Assembly: GCA_022821865.1 (NCBI GenBank)
Contig: JAJECW010000083.1
Coordinates: 1-46,074, forward strand
Source of the DNA: Pseudomonadales bacterium
GTDB lineage: Bacteria > Pseudomonadota > Gammaproteobacteria > Pseudomonadales > Pseudohongiellaceae
Length of the DNA: 46,074 nucleotides
Direction: 5' to 3'
In this document: piece by piece, positions 8,582 through 15,992 of the stretch
How the letters are laid out: each line of letters opens with the position of its first letter
Position numbering within the stretch: the stretch's first letter is position 1
Made by a program: the position numbers and the translations under genes
The notes under the pieces: model-generated
Told to the model about the DNA's origin: nothing
Databases searched by the model: none
What the model saw: the letters and a program-made list of their open reading frames with translations, nothing else

Positions 8582-10456
8582 ATGACCAGGCTGGTTCGCC
8601 GGCAGGCGCAGGGGCCGGAGCTGGCCGCGGAGCTGCATCCGCTCATGCGCCGCATTTACCGCCAGCGTGGAGTTTCCGGGGTGGATGAGCTGGAGCTGGG
8701 GCTGGCCGGCCTCGAACCGCCGGACGCGCTGCTCGGCATGGACGCGGCGCTGGAATTGCTGCTCGCCGCCCTGCGCGAACAGTGGAAGATCCTGATCGTG
8801 GCGGATTACGACGCCGACGGCGCAACCAGTTGCGCCCTGGCGATAGAATGCCTGCATGCCTTCGGCTTCGACCGGGTGGACTACATCATTCCCGACCGCG
8901 CCCGCCACGGCTATGGCCTGAGCCCGGAAATCGTCGAACTCGCCGCCTGCCGCGAACCGGACCTGCTCATCACCGTGGACAATGGCGTGTCCAGCATCGC
9001 CGGCGTTGCCGCCGCCCGGGCCGCGGGCATGCGGGTGCTGATCACCGATCATCACCTGCCGGGGGAAAGCCTGCCCGAGGCGGACGCTCTCATCAATCCC
9101 AATCAGCCCGGCTGCGGCTTCCCCTGGAAGAACACCGCCGGCGTGGGCGTCATTTTCTATGTGATGGCCGCCCTGCGGGCGCGGCTGCGGGAAACTGGCT
9201 GGTTCGGCAATGCCGGCCCGCCCGAGCCCGATCTCAGGGAAAGCCTGGATCTGGTGGCCCTGGGCACCGTCGCCGATGTGGTTTCCCTGGACCGCAACAA
9301 CCGGATTCTGATCAATGAAGGCCTGCGCCGCATCCGCGCCGGCCGCACCCGCCCGGGCATCAGCGCCCTGTTCGCAGTGGCGGATAATCGGCTCAATCCG
9401 AAACCCGATCCCGCCGCGGAAGCGGGCTCGCAAACGGGGCGCCCCGGACAGAGCCGGCAGAACATGGGCAAGCTGGCCCAGGCTGGCGCCGGACAACTTG
9501 CGGGCTATCTTGCCGGGGCGGGCCGCAACGCCACCGCAAGCGACCTCGCCTTCCGGGTGGGGCCCCGGCTGAATGCGGCCGGCAGGCTGGAGGACATGTC
9601 CACGGGAATCGAGTGCCTGCTTGCCGAAGACCCCTCGTCGGCAAGAGACCTGGCGCTGGAACTCGATGCGATCAATGTCCGGCGCCGGGAAATCCAGGCG
9701 GAAATGGATGCCCAGGCAAGCGAACTGCTGGCCGAGGCGGAATCCATAGCCAAAGCTCCCGGCAAGAATCTGCCCACGGGGCTTTGTCTGTACGACCCGG
9801 CCTGGCACCAGGGCGTGGTGGGCATTCTCGCTTCCAGAATCAAGGACCGGCTGCACCGTCCGGTAATCGCTTTCGCCGCCGACTCCGGCAATACCGAAGC
9901 CGACCTGAAGGGATCCGCCCGTTCCATAGCCGGGTTTCATATCCGCGACGCCCTGGACGCCATCGCGAGCCGCCATCCGGGCCTGATCAGCCGCTTTGGC
10001 GGACACGCCATGGCCGCCGGCCTGAGCCTGCCGCCGGATCGCCTGGAAACTTTCCGAATCGCCTTTGCCGAAGAGGCGTCGCGACAAATCAAGCCGGAAC
10101 AATTGCAGGCGGTGCTGTTCAGCGACGGCGCCCTCGAACCCGAATGGTTCTCCCTGGAAGTCGCCCGGATGCTGCGCAACGCCGGCCCCTGGGGCAAGGA
10201 TTTCCCCGAGCCTCTGTTCGACGGCGACTTCCTGCTGCGTCACCAGCAAACCCTCAAGGAGAAGCACCTGCGAATGGAACTCAGCCCCAGGGACAATCCC
10301 GACATCAGGCTGGGCGCCATCGCCTTCAACGTCGAACAATGGCCGGACCCGGAAGCCGAAAGAATCAGCCTCGCCTATCGCATGGAAGTCAACGAGTTCC
10401 GGGGGCGGAGCAGTTTGCAGCTTGTGGTGGAGCAGATCCTCACGAGAGCGCCCTGA
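8582..10456 (+). CDS. recJ: Single-stranded-DNA exonuclease RecJ
   Basis: This 624-residue 5'-3' ssDNA exonuclease acts in recombination and mismatch repair. The DHH-family motifs are in order: VADYDADGATS (motif I), LLITVDNGVSS, LITDHHLPGE (the DHH motif), and LVALGTVADVV. The DHHA1 region follows with LYDPAWHQGVVGILASRIKD and ISRFGGHAMAAGLSLP. The length is normal for the family. The last 17 bases overlap the end of a convergent small gene. Position after thrC is typical of gammaproteobacteria. Confidence 0.96.
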   Translation: MTRLVRRQAQGPELAAELHPLMRRIYRQRGVSGVDELELGLAGLEPPDALLGMDAALELLLAALREQWKILIVADYDADGATSCALAIECLHAFGFDRVDYIIPDRARHGYGLSPEIVELAACREPDLLITVDNGVSSIAGVAAARAAGMRVLITDHHLPGESLPEADALINPNQPGCGFPWKNTAGVGVIFYVMAALRARLRETGWFGNAGPPEPDLRESLDLVALGTVADVVSLDRNNRILINEGLRRIRAGRTRPGISALFAVADNRLNPKPDPAAEAGSQTGRPGQSRQNMGKLAQAGAGQLAGYLAGAGRNATASDLAFRVGPRLNAAGRLEDMSTGIECLLAEDPSSARDLALELDAINVRRREIQAEMDAQASELLAEAESIAKAPGKNLPTGLCLYDPAWHQGVVGILASRIKDRLHRPVIAFAADSGNTEADLKGSARSIAGFHIRDALDAIASRHPGLISRFGGHAMAAGLSLPPDRLETFRIAFAEEASRQIKPEQLQAVLFSDGALEPEWFSLEVARMLRNAGPWGKDFPEPLFDGDFLLRHQQTLKEKHLRMELSPRDNPDIRLGAIAFNVEQWPDPEAERISLAYRMEVNEFRGRSSLQLVVEQILTRAP

Positions 10457-10751
10457 CCACATAGAAGGCAAGCCCGGCGAAAAACGCCAAGCCGCTGCCA
10501 AAGGCGGTTATCGCGCCTTTCAGTATCCAGATCTTCAGAGAATCCATTTCGCCCTTGAGCTCGGTACGGAGAGAATCCATTTCGCCCTTGAACTCCTCCT
10601 TCATGGTCAAACGGAACTCTTCGAGAGCGGATTTGGTGGCGAGCGGACGCACCGTGCAGATGATGGTTTCCGCCATGGATTCGGCCTGCATCTGGGTCAT
10701 GCCGCTATCCACCATGGCGCGCGTCGTCCTGAAAATGTCTTCAGCCTGCAT
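10440..10751 (-). CDS. Small coiled-coil protein with C-terminal membrane segment
   Basis: This 103-residue protein begins MQAEDIFRTTRAMVDSG and has a central charged helix at about residues 42-74. An 8-residue unit, KGEMDSLR/K, appears twice there and reflects a duplication of about 20 bases in the DNA. A hydrophobic segment at about 78-99 ends the protein. An AGGAGG sits 4-5 bases before the ATG at 10751, a strong ribosome binding site. The architecture resembles DUF1640/CCDC90-like coiled-coil proteins, but I cannot assign the family with certainty. It converges on recJ and overlaps its end by 17 bases. It may act as a tail-anchored oligomer; the function is unknown. Confidence 0.65.
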   Translation of the reverse strand: MQAEDIFRTTRAMVDSGMTQMQAESMAETIICTVRPLATKSALEEFRLTMKEEFKGEMDSLRTELKGEMDSLKIWILKGAITAFGSGLAFFAGLAFYVVRALS

Positions 10752-10938
10752 AAGACCTCCTATATATCATGGCTATCACGAAATTGAAAATGGACCCGAC
10801 CTCAAAGCGATTTCACGCTCGAGCGCATAAGGTCTCGCTCGCGGCGCCCAGCCGGATGCCCAAGCCGGCCGCCATTCCCGGGCCTCGCCCGAAGGCGCAG
10901 GAGACTGATGCAGCATTGACTCAGTCAGTTACTCTCCC

Positions 10939-10992
10939 ATCGAAATCCCAAGTCGCATCTGTTACGCTTTGCCACAGAATTCGGGAGCGGAT
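10939..10992 (+). repeat. 54-bp direct repeat, left border of CRISPR-Cas module
   Basis: Bases 10939-10992 are identical to 28185-28238 over all 54 positions, and the flanks diverge at once on both sides. One copy lies 36 bases before the cas6 start; the other lies 37 bases after the last degenerate CRISPR repeat. The repeat therefore brackets the whole type III-B module in direct orientation. The gene-free interval 10752-11028 contains nothing else that I can support. Confidence 0.9.
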
Positions 10993-11028
10993 TCTGGCCG
11001 TGTAGTCGCATTCTGTGAAGGATCCAAA

Positions 11029-12135
11029 ATGGGAGAGCACCAGATCCCGCCCAAGCAAAACCCGGTTCTGCCGTTGGCGCGTTATCGACTCCGTTTCGAA
11101 GTTACTGATGGCGCGGATTCCTTGGATTGGCTGCGGGGAAGGTATCTCGGTTCAGCTTGGCGCGGCGCTTTCGGCAAGGCATTGCGCAACACCGTGTGTA
11201 TTACGCGACAGCCGGTCTGTGATGGCTGTGCTTTGCTGAATTCGTGCCCATATCCACAAGTATTCGAGAAGCGCCCGCCCGCTGCCGCGAAAAAGCTGAC
11301 TCGCTACCCCAGAACCCCTGGCCCTTATGTGCTGGCGCCCGCCATCCCCAATTACGATTTCGCCGGGCAGGCTTCATTGCAGCTTGGCCTGACCTTGTTC
11401 GGTTCGGCCAACCGGCAACTGCATAATGTAGTTCACGCGCTTGACCAGGCAGGACAGCGAGGGCTTACCTCGCGCAAGATTCGGCTGCAACTGAAAGATG
11501 TGCAGTTTGCAAAGGAACCGCCGGCAGGAACTTTCCGCAACAAGGAAACTCCAGAGAGTGATTCAGGCGAAAAGCTCTCTTTGGAAAGTGCGCCTGCGAA
11601 TGGCTGGACGGAAATCTATCGGCCTGGCATGGAACTTTCAACTCCTTCGCCCTGGTCGCCGGGGATTCCTGAAGTTCCAGATTCCGTGCGGGTGCGTTTG
11701 CTGTCTCCCTTGCGATTACGGCGGGACAATCGAATCCTTGGGGCGGAAACGATCGACTTCAGCGCATTCACGTCCTCCCTGATTCGCCGAATCTCCATGC
11801 TTACGTATTTTTTCTCCACAACTCCTCTGGAAGCCGATTTTGCCGGGCTTGCCCGTCTCGCAAGAAAATCGGAGATGGGCGTCCGCGATCTCAAGTGGCG
11901 CGAACTGAAACGATTTTCCCAGCGCCAGCGCAGGAAAATTTCCATGGGTGGATTGGTCGGTGAATTTGAACTTGAAACAGGTAAACTAAAGCCATTCTGG
12001 CCCTTTCTCTGGCTTGGGCAATGGACCCATGTGGGCCGAACCTGCTCAATGGGGCTCGGGCGTTATGTAATCGAGCATAAGGACAGTAAACTGGACGGGG
12101 CGCTCGCACATTTGCGTCCGGCCCAGTCAAAGTAA
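11029..12135 (+). CDS. cas6: CRISPR pre-crRNA endoribonuclease Cas6
   Basis: This 368-residue RAMP protein is predicted to cut the repeat RNA and leave the 8-nt 5' handle. The C-terminal part carries the Cas6 hallmark: GGLVGEFELE, then PFWPFLWLGQWTHVGRTCSMGLGRYVI, where the glycine-rich loop binds RNA. The N-terminal half contains a four-Cys stretch (VCITRQPVCDGCALLNSCPY), common in Cas6 of this long type. ATG 11029 is chosen because AAGGA lies about 8 bases upstream and the longer reading would run into the 54-bp repeat. Its end overlaps the convergent Csx2-like gene by 9 bases. It is the first gene of the module and probably its own transcription unit. Confidence 0.88.
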   Translation: MGEHQIPPKQNPVLPLARYRLRFEVTDGADSLDWLRGRYLGSAWRGAFGKALRNTVCITRQPVCDGCALLNSCPYPQVFEKRPPAAAKKLTRYPRTPGPYVLAPAIPNYDFAGQASLQLGLTLFGSANRQLHNVVHALDQAGQRGLTSRKIRLQLKDVQFAKEPPAGTFRNKETPESDSGEKLSLESAPANGWTEIYRPGMELSTPSPWSPGIPEVPDSVRVRLLSPLRLRRDNRILGAETIDFSAFTSSLIRRISMLTYFFSTTPLEADFAGLARLARKSEMGVRDLKWRELKRFSQRQRRKISMGGLVGEFELETGKLKPFWPFLWLGQWTHVGRTCSMGLGRYVIEHKDSKLDGALAHLRPAQSK

Positions 12136-13516
12136 TTCTCCGAAAATCTTCTTCAACTCCCAAGACAATCGGTCAGGATTATCGTCTTGCATGATTTGGT
12201 TCGCTCTTGGCCAAGAAGATTTGGAACCATGAGTCATCACGTTTCGAAGTGTATTCAACAAGTTGTAGCATTCGCGTAATTCGATGTTGCTCCAATGCTC
12301 TGGTTTCTGCAGTAAACCCTTCGCTTTATCACGTGAATCATGATCCATAGCACTTAACCCGAGCTCATCACACTTTGTCGAAAACAATGCTTCAATTCCA
12401 AATTGCGCTGCTCGAATGAAATCCTTTCTTTCCAGATATGTCGATGCCAACTTTTTTTGATTTTCCGCAAGGGAATCATTTCTTGCCCAATTCAGCCTTT
12501 TCTTCAGTTGTTTGCGAAAAATTTCTGAGGAACCAGGCAATGGAGATTCCAGTATTTCAAGAAAGTTTTGTATCTTGATTCTGGCGCCGTAAAGATTGCT
12601 GGCTCTTTCGAAATGTGCCGCCGCCCGCAATAGTATCGCTTTCTCTTCCGCCACCCCGTCCGCAATTAGTAAATCCGAAAATACGCTGTAGTCGCCAGAT
12701 GCATCGAAGCGACTGAGCGCGTCTACCCAGAGCTGGACATGAGTCAACCCTCTGAGTTCAACCACTGGCGCGGAATTGGTTTCGTTGGCATTTCGCCCGG
12801 CCATGTCCAAGGCGCCGTACCAGAGGACTTCGACTTGCAGATTGTTACGCAGTCGCTCCAGCATGAATGCCGAAACGAAACCCACCATGCTCAGGTGCCG
12901 AAATCCATGGGTGACGTCGAAATACACTTTGCCCTCGATAACTTCGCCGGCAATGGTTTGCAAGATATCTTGTTGTTCCTGCGCATTCTTTCCATAAGGG
13001 ATCAGTCTCGGAATGACCTCACGTCCTGCCCAGGCGGTCATCATGGGGACAAGTTCGTCAAGCTGGGCCTGCTCAACGCTTTCCGCAGCCTAGGAGCCTG
13101 CGCCCTAGGAATTCACGGCTGCAAATCCGCTCCCGTCCACGCCCCCGGCCGCTCGATGTCGTTGCATATCCACCAATATTCGCCTCAATCGACCGGCCAG
13201 GGGCGCGGCGATAGCGAATTTTCGCTTTCGCGAATTCCTACGGCGCAGGCTCCTAGGCGTCCAAAAGCTTGACTCGAAGCTCTTCCTGCCCGCTGTCCCT
13301 GTTCCGCGCAGATTCTTCCACCAGCACTCCCCACTGGCTGCCGCGAGTCCCAAGGATCACCAGTTTGGAGACATCCAGGTACGCGGCCAACTTCATGCCG
13401 AAGAATGATGTCCTTATCTTGCTTCCGTCAGGAAACTGGTAAGTGGCGGTACGGTAGCCTTTTTCAGGATCATCACGACCTTTGCCCAGAAAGGTCACCA
13501 GAGCTGTTTTGCCCAT
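12127..13516 (-). pseudogene. csx2: CARF-HEPN ribonuclease (Csx2/TIGR02221-like), split by a MITE
   Basis: The 5' part (13516 to 13253) encodes a CARF N-terminus: MGKTALVTFLGKGR, YRTATYQFPDG, then LVILGTRGSQWGVLVEE. It stops at a TAG inside the MITE end. The 3' part (13086 to 12127) continues with LIPYG, KVYFDVTHGFRHL (CARF motif) and WYGALDM, and ends in a HEPN domain with R-NVMT-H, an RX4H catalytic motif, in LNTLRNVMTHG. Removing exactly 13089-13257 (169 bases) joins the halves in frame with no stop and gives about 406 residues, close to the family length. I start at ATG 13516, which has a GAGG/GGTGG-like site upstream. By family knowledge such proteins are RNases switched on by cyclic oligoadenylate. 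Here the CARF domain is cut, so it is probably inactive unless the C-terminal piece (from ATG 13044) is made alone. Confidence 0.8.
13089..13257. mobile_element. 169-bp MITE inside the CARF-HEPN gene
   Basis: This short element has no gene. Its left end (13089-13114) and right end (13232-13257) form inverted terminal repeats of 26 bases with one mismatch, each starting CCTAGG and ending at a GAATTC. The outer 20 bases equal the IS terminus at 511-530. The interior holds a further inverted repeat of gcgaa/ttcgc type near the right end. It carries a TAG stop at each boundary. Whether CTAG is a target duplication is unclear: deletion of the whole CCTAGG-to-CCTAGG segment, not deletion down to one CTAG, restores the host reading frame. 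Confidence 0.85.
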
Positions 13517-13622
13517 TGAATCCACCTCATGCCGAAAAATGACAAGCTTGCCGGATCATGCGCCGGACGCTGGCAAGACTATACTTGCCATCCCGATTCT
13601 GTTAACAGGTCGCCGCCAGATC

Positions 13623-14768
13623 ATGCCACGACTGCCACATCAGTTCCCACGCCGATTGCTGCTTGCTGTTACCGGGCTTTCGCCGCAGATAGTCACGGAA
13701 ACACTCTACGCGCTCGCCGTGGGGCGAAACGAACCCTTCATCCCCACCGAGATCAGGTTGATCACGACGCGGGAGGGCGCCGAGCGCGCCCGACTCTCGC
13801 TCCTGCATCCCGCAAGCGGTTGGTTTCATCGGCTTCGCGCGGATTATGAACTTCCCGAGATTGCATTCAAGCCCTCCTGCATCCATGTGATCGAGGGCGC
13901 GGACGCGCAGCCGCTCTCTGATATCCGGTCAGCGGAAGACAATATCGGCGCTGCCGACGCCATTACCGAAATCGTGCGTAATCTCACCGTCGACGACGAA
14001 GCGGCCCTTCATGTGTCGATTGCCGGTGGCCGCAAAACCATGGGGTTCTACCTTGGCTACGCGCTTTCGCTCTATGGCCGGCGTCAGGACAGGCTGTCCC
14101 ATGTGCTGGTAAATGACCCTTTCGAGTCGCATTCGCAGTTTTTCTATCCTACCTGGGAAAGCCATATCATCCACACGCCGCCGCCCGCAAATCGACCCTG
14201 CGACACCAGGGACGCCGTCGTGACCCTGGCGGACATTCCCTTCGTCCGGCTGCGGGAAGGACTGCCCCAGCGGCTTGTGCAAGGCCGCACCCGCTTCAGC
14301 GAGGCGGTGGCGGCGGCCCAGCGCGCAATCGGTCCGGTAGAGCTCGCACTTGACCTTCCCGGCAGGCGAATTCGGGCCGGTGGCGAAGTGGTCGACAATA
14401 TGCCGCCGGTTTTGCTTGCCTTTCTCGCCTGGATGGCGCGGCGTCAGGCGAGTGGGGCCGAATGGGTGTCCTGCCCTAGCGACGGCGCCCCCGAACCAGG
14501 CCATGCCGCTGGTTTCCTGGCCGAGTATACTGAGATTATCGGCCCTCTCGGAGATTCCGAACGCACAGCCAATCGGCTGCGATACGGTATGGAAAACCAT
14601 TTTTTCTCCCAGACCAAGAGCAAGTTGGTCAGGTATCTGCGGAGTCATCTCGGTGACCGTCACGCCGGACCATACCTGCCGACTGCCAAAGGACGCCGCC
14701 CCCAGCGGCGATTCGGGCTCGACATCAAGCCCGGGCTTGTTTCCTTCGAGTCGATCAGTATGGGGTAG
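13623..14768 (+). CDS. CARF-domain protein of TIGR02584/NE0113 type (putative ring nuclease)
   Basis: This 381-residue protein begins MPRLPHQFPRRLLLAVTGLS, with a CARF-like first strand (LLAVTGLSPQ). It continues with PTEIRLITTREGAERA, GWFHRLRADYELP, SDIRSAEDN, and the ligand-loop motif LHVSIAGGRKTMGFYLGYAL, then QDRLSHVLV and FFYPT. These match the CRISPR-associated NE0113 family, some of which are annotated as ring nucleases that degrade cyclic oligoadenylate. The C-terminal 150 residues are more variable and may hold a winged-helix or other domain. I chose ATG 13623 because it leaves a short tail before the first strand. It is divergent from the Csx2-like gene, with 106 bases between the start codons, and precedes cmr1. 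The enzymatic role is an inference from family naming. Confidence 0.75.
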   Translation: MPRLPHQFPRRLLLAVTGLSPQIVTETLYALAVGRNEPFIPTEIRLITTREGAERARLSLLHPASGWFHRLRADYELPEIAFKPSCIHVIEGADAQPLSDIRSAEDNIGAADAITEIVRNLTVDDEAALHVSIAGGRKTMGFYLGYALSLYGRRQDRLSHVLVNDPFESHSQFFYPTWESHIIHTPPPANRPCDTRDAVVTLADIPFVRLREGLPQRLVQGRTRFSEAVAAAQRAIGPVELALDLPGRRIRAGGEVVDNMPPVLLAFLAWMARRQASGAEWVSCPSDGAPEPGHAAGFLAEYTEIIGPLGDSERTANRLRYGMENHFFSQTKSKLVRYLRSHLGDRHAGPYLPTAKGRRPQRRFGLDIKPGLVSFESISMG

Positions 14769-14959
14769 GCCAAGGTCGAATGATTCAGGAATTCGCATTG
14801 GCGCCCGTGAGGACGGCGACGGTCAGGAAACCCGTCAAGGCAAGCGCAGCAGGGATGCCAAGCTTGCGGGCTGTGATTTTTCGGAGATAGTTGGCTAGTA
14901 TGCACAACGAGTTGCGGTTCGTATCGGCCGCACAGGCTCAGGTCCCGCTGGAGTCAATG

Positions 14960-15988
14960 ATGGGAAGAATGGAAGAGTTGGAATACCAGGTCGAGTTTCT
15001 CACCCCCGCCTTCCTCGGTAATGCGAAGCAGAACGGCCAGTGGCGAACCCCACCCTTCAAGGCGCTGCTGCGCCAGTGGTGGCGCGTGGTGTGGGCGCAA
15101 CAGAATGGCTATCCGGATGAAGTCGGTGAAATGCGCGCCGAAGAAGCCGCATTGTTCGGCACCGCCGCTGATAAAGGAGCCATAGCAAGGAACCGCAAGA
15201 GTCTCGTGCGATTGCGTCTTGATCATTGGAGCAAAGGCAAACAGAACACGAAAGAAATGATAGATCATGGCTACGATCATGGCTACCTGGGTTTCGGGCC
15301 GCTGAGCAAAGCTGGTCAAGGAGATAGCAAGCTTCAATCGGAAGCAGCAATTAGAACAAAAGAAAGAGCGGTTTTGTCGCTGTATGCTCCGGCCAGTTCA
15401 GTGGAACAAATCATGACTGCGATTTCGCTGATCGATGCTTATGGCACGATCGGCGGTCGCAGCCGCAATGGCTGGGGGTCGATCAAGCTGATTCCGGAAG
15501 GCGATACCCCACCATTGTCGAACAATTTGTCCCGGTTTCTCCGTCCCTGGCAGGAAGCGCTGGGACTGGATTGGGCGCATGCCATTGGTTCAGACAGTAA
15601 AGGACCGCTCATTTGGTTGGTACATGATTTTGGTGATTGGCAAAAGCCGATGCAGGGCCTTGCATCGACCAAAAAGAAACTCCTGCATAATTTCAAACCA
15701 AAGGGGATTCAGCCACACCAGAAACCTCAGAAACGCCACTGGCTGTCTTATCCTGTAACCAAGCAGAATGTGGCTAGCTGGGGAAACCTGCGGCTCCCCA
15801 ACAGCTTGCGCTTCAAGGTACGGCAGGATACCCGGAATTCGCGTAAGCTAGGGGGTATCATTTTTCATATGCCCTGCCTTCCACCAGAGGAGTTTCAACC
15901 AAAAACGAAAGAGCTAATAGAAGTCTGGGTTGAGATTCATGAATATCTTGACCGAGTTTTGAAGCGATCAGTCAGAACTGAAGGTTGA
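14960..15988 (+). CDS. cmr1: Type III-B RAMP protein Cmr1
   Basis: This 342-residue RAMP subunit is thought to sit at the crRNA 3' end of the Cmr complex. It begins MGRMEELEYQVEFLTPAFLG with PPFKALLRQWWRVVW, the usual Cmr1 N-terminal pattern. A second family block is LIDAYGTIGGRSRNGWGSI, including the Gly-rich loop. I favour ATG 14960 because GGAG lies 6 bases upstream; ATG 14957, ATG 14969, ATG 14900 and TTG 14891 are alternatives in the same frame, the latter two adding a non-conserved tail. The preceding 191 bases contain no gene that I can support and could hold the promoter of the cmr operon. cas10 starts 4 bases after the stop. Confidence 0.88.
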   Translation: MGRMEELEYQVEFLTPAFLGNAKQNGQWRTPPFKALLRQWWRVVWAQQNGYPDEVGEMRAEEAALFGTAADKGAIARNRKSLVRLRLDHWSKGKQNTKEMIDHGYDHGYLGFGPLSKAGQGDSKLQSEAAIRTKERAVLSLYAPASSVEQIMTAISLIDAYGTIGGRSRNGWGSIKLIPEGDTPPLSNNLSRFLRPWQEALGLDWAHAIGSDSKGPLIWLVHDFGDWQKPMQGLASTKKKLLHNFKPKGIQPHQKPQKRHWLSYPVTKQNVASWGNLRLPNSLRFKVRQDTRNSRKLGGIIFHMPCLPPEEFQPKTKELIEVWVEIHEYLDRVLKRSVRTEG

Positions 15989-15992
15989 CGTC

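Noticed and set aside
8531-10501. Minus-strand open frame opposite recJ, and a similar one at 5830-7056 opposite hom
   Set aside because: Both lie fully over well-supported genes and show no family pattern.
10939-10992. The 54-bp repeat as a tRNA-derived attachment site
   Set aside because: It does not resemble a tRNA 3' end, and no integrase gene is in the window, so an att site is only one option.
14350-14898. Plus-strand open frame overlapping the end of the CARF gene
   Set aside because: It overlaps the supported gene in another frame and has no recognisable motif or ribosome binding site.
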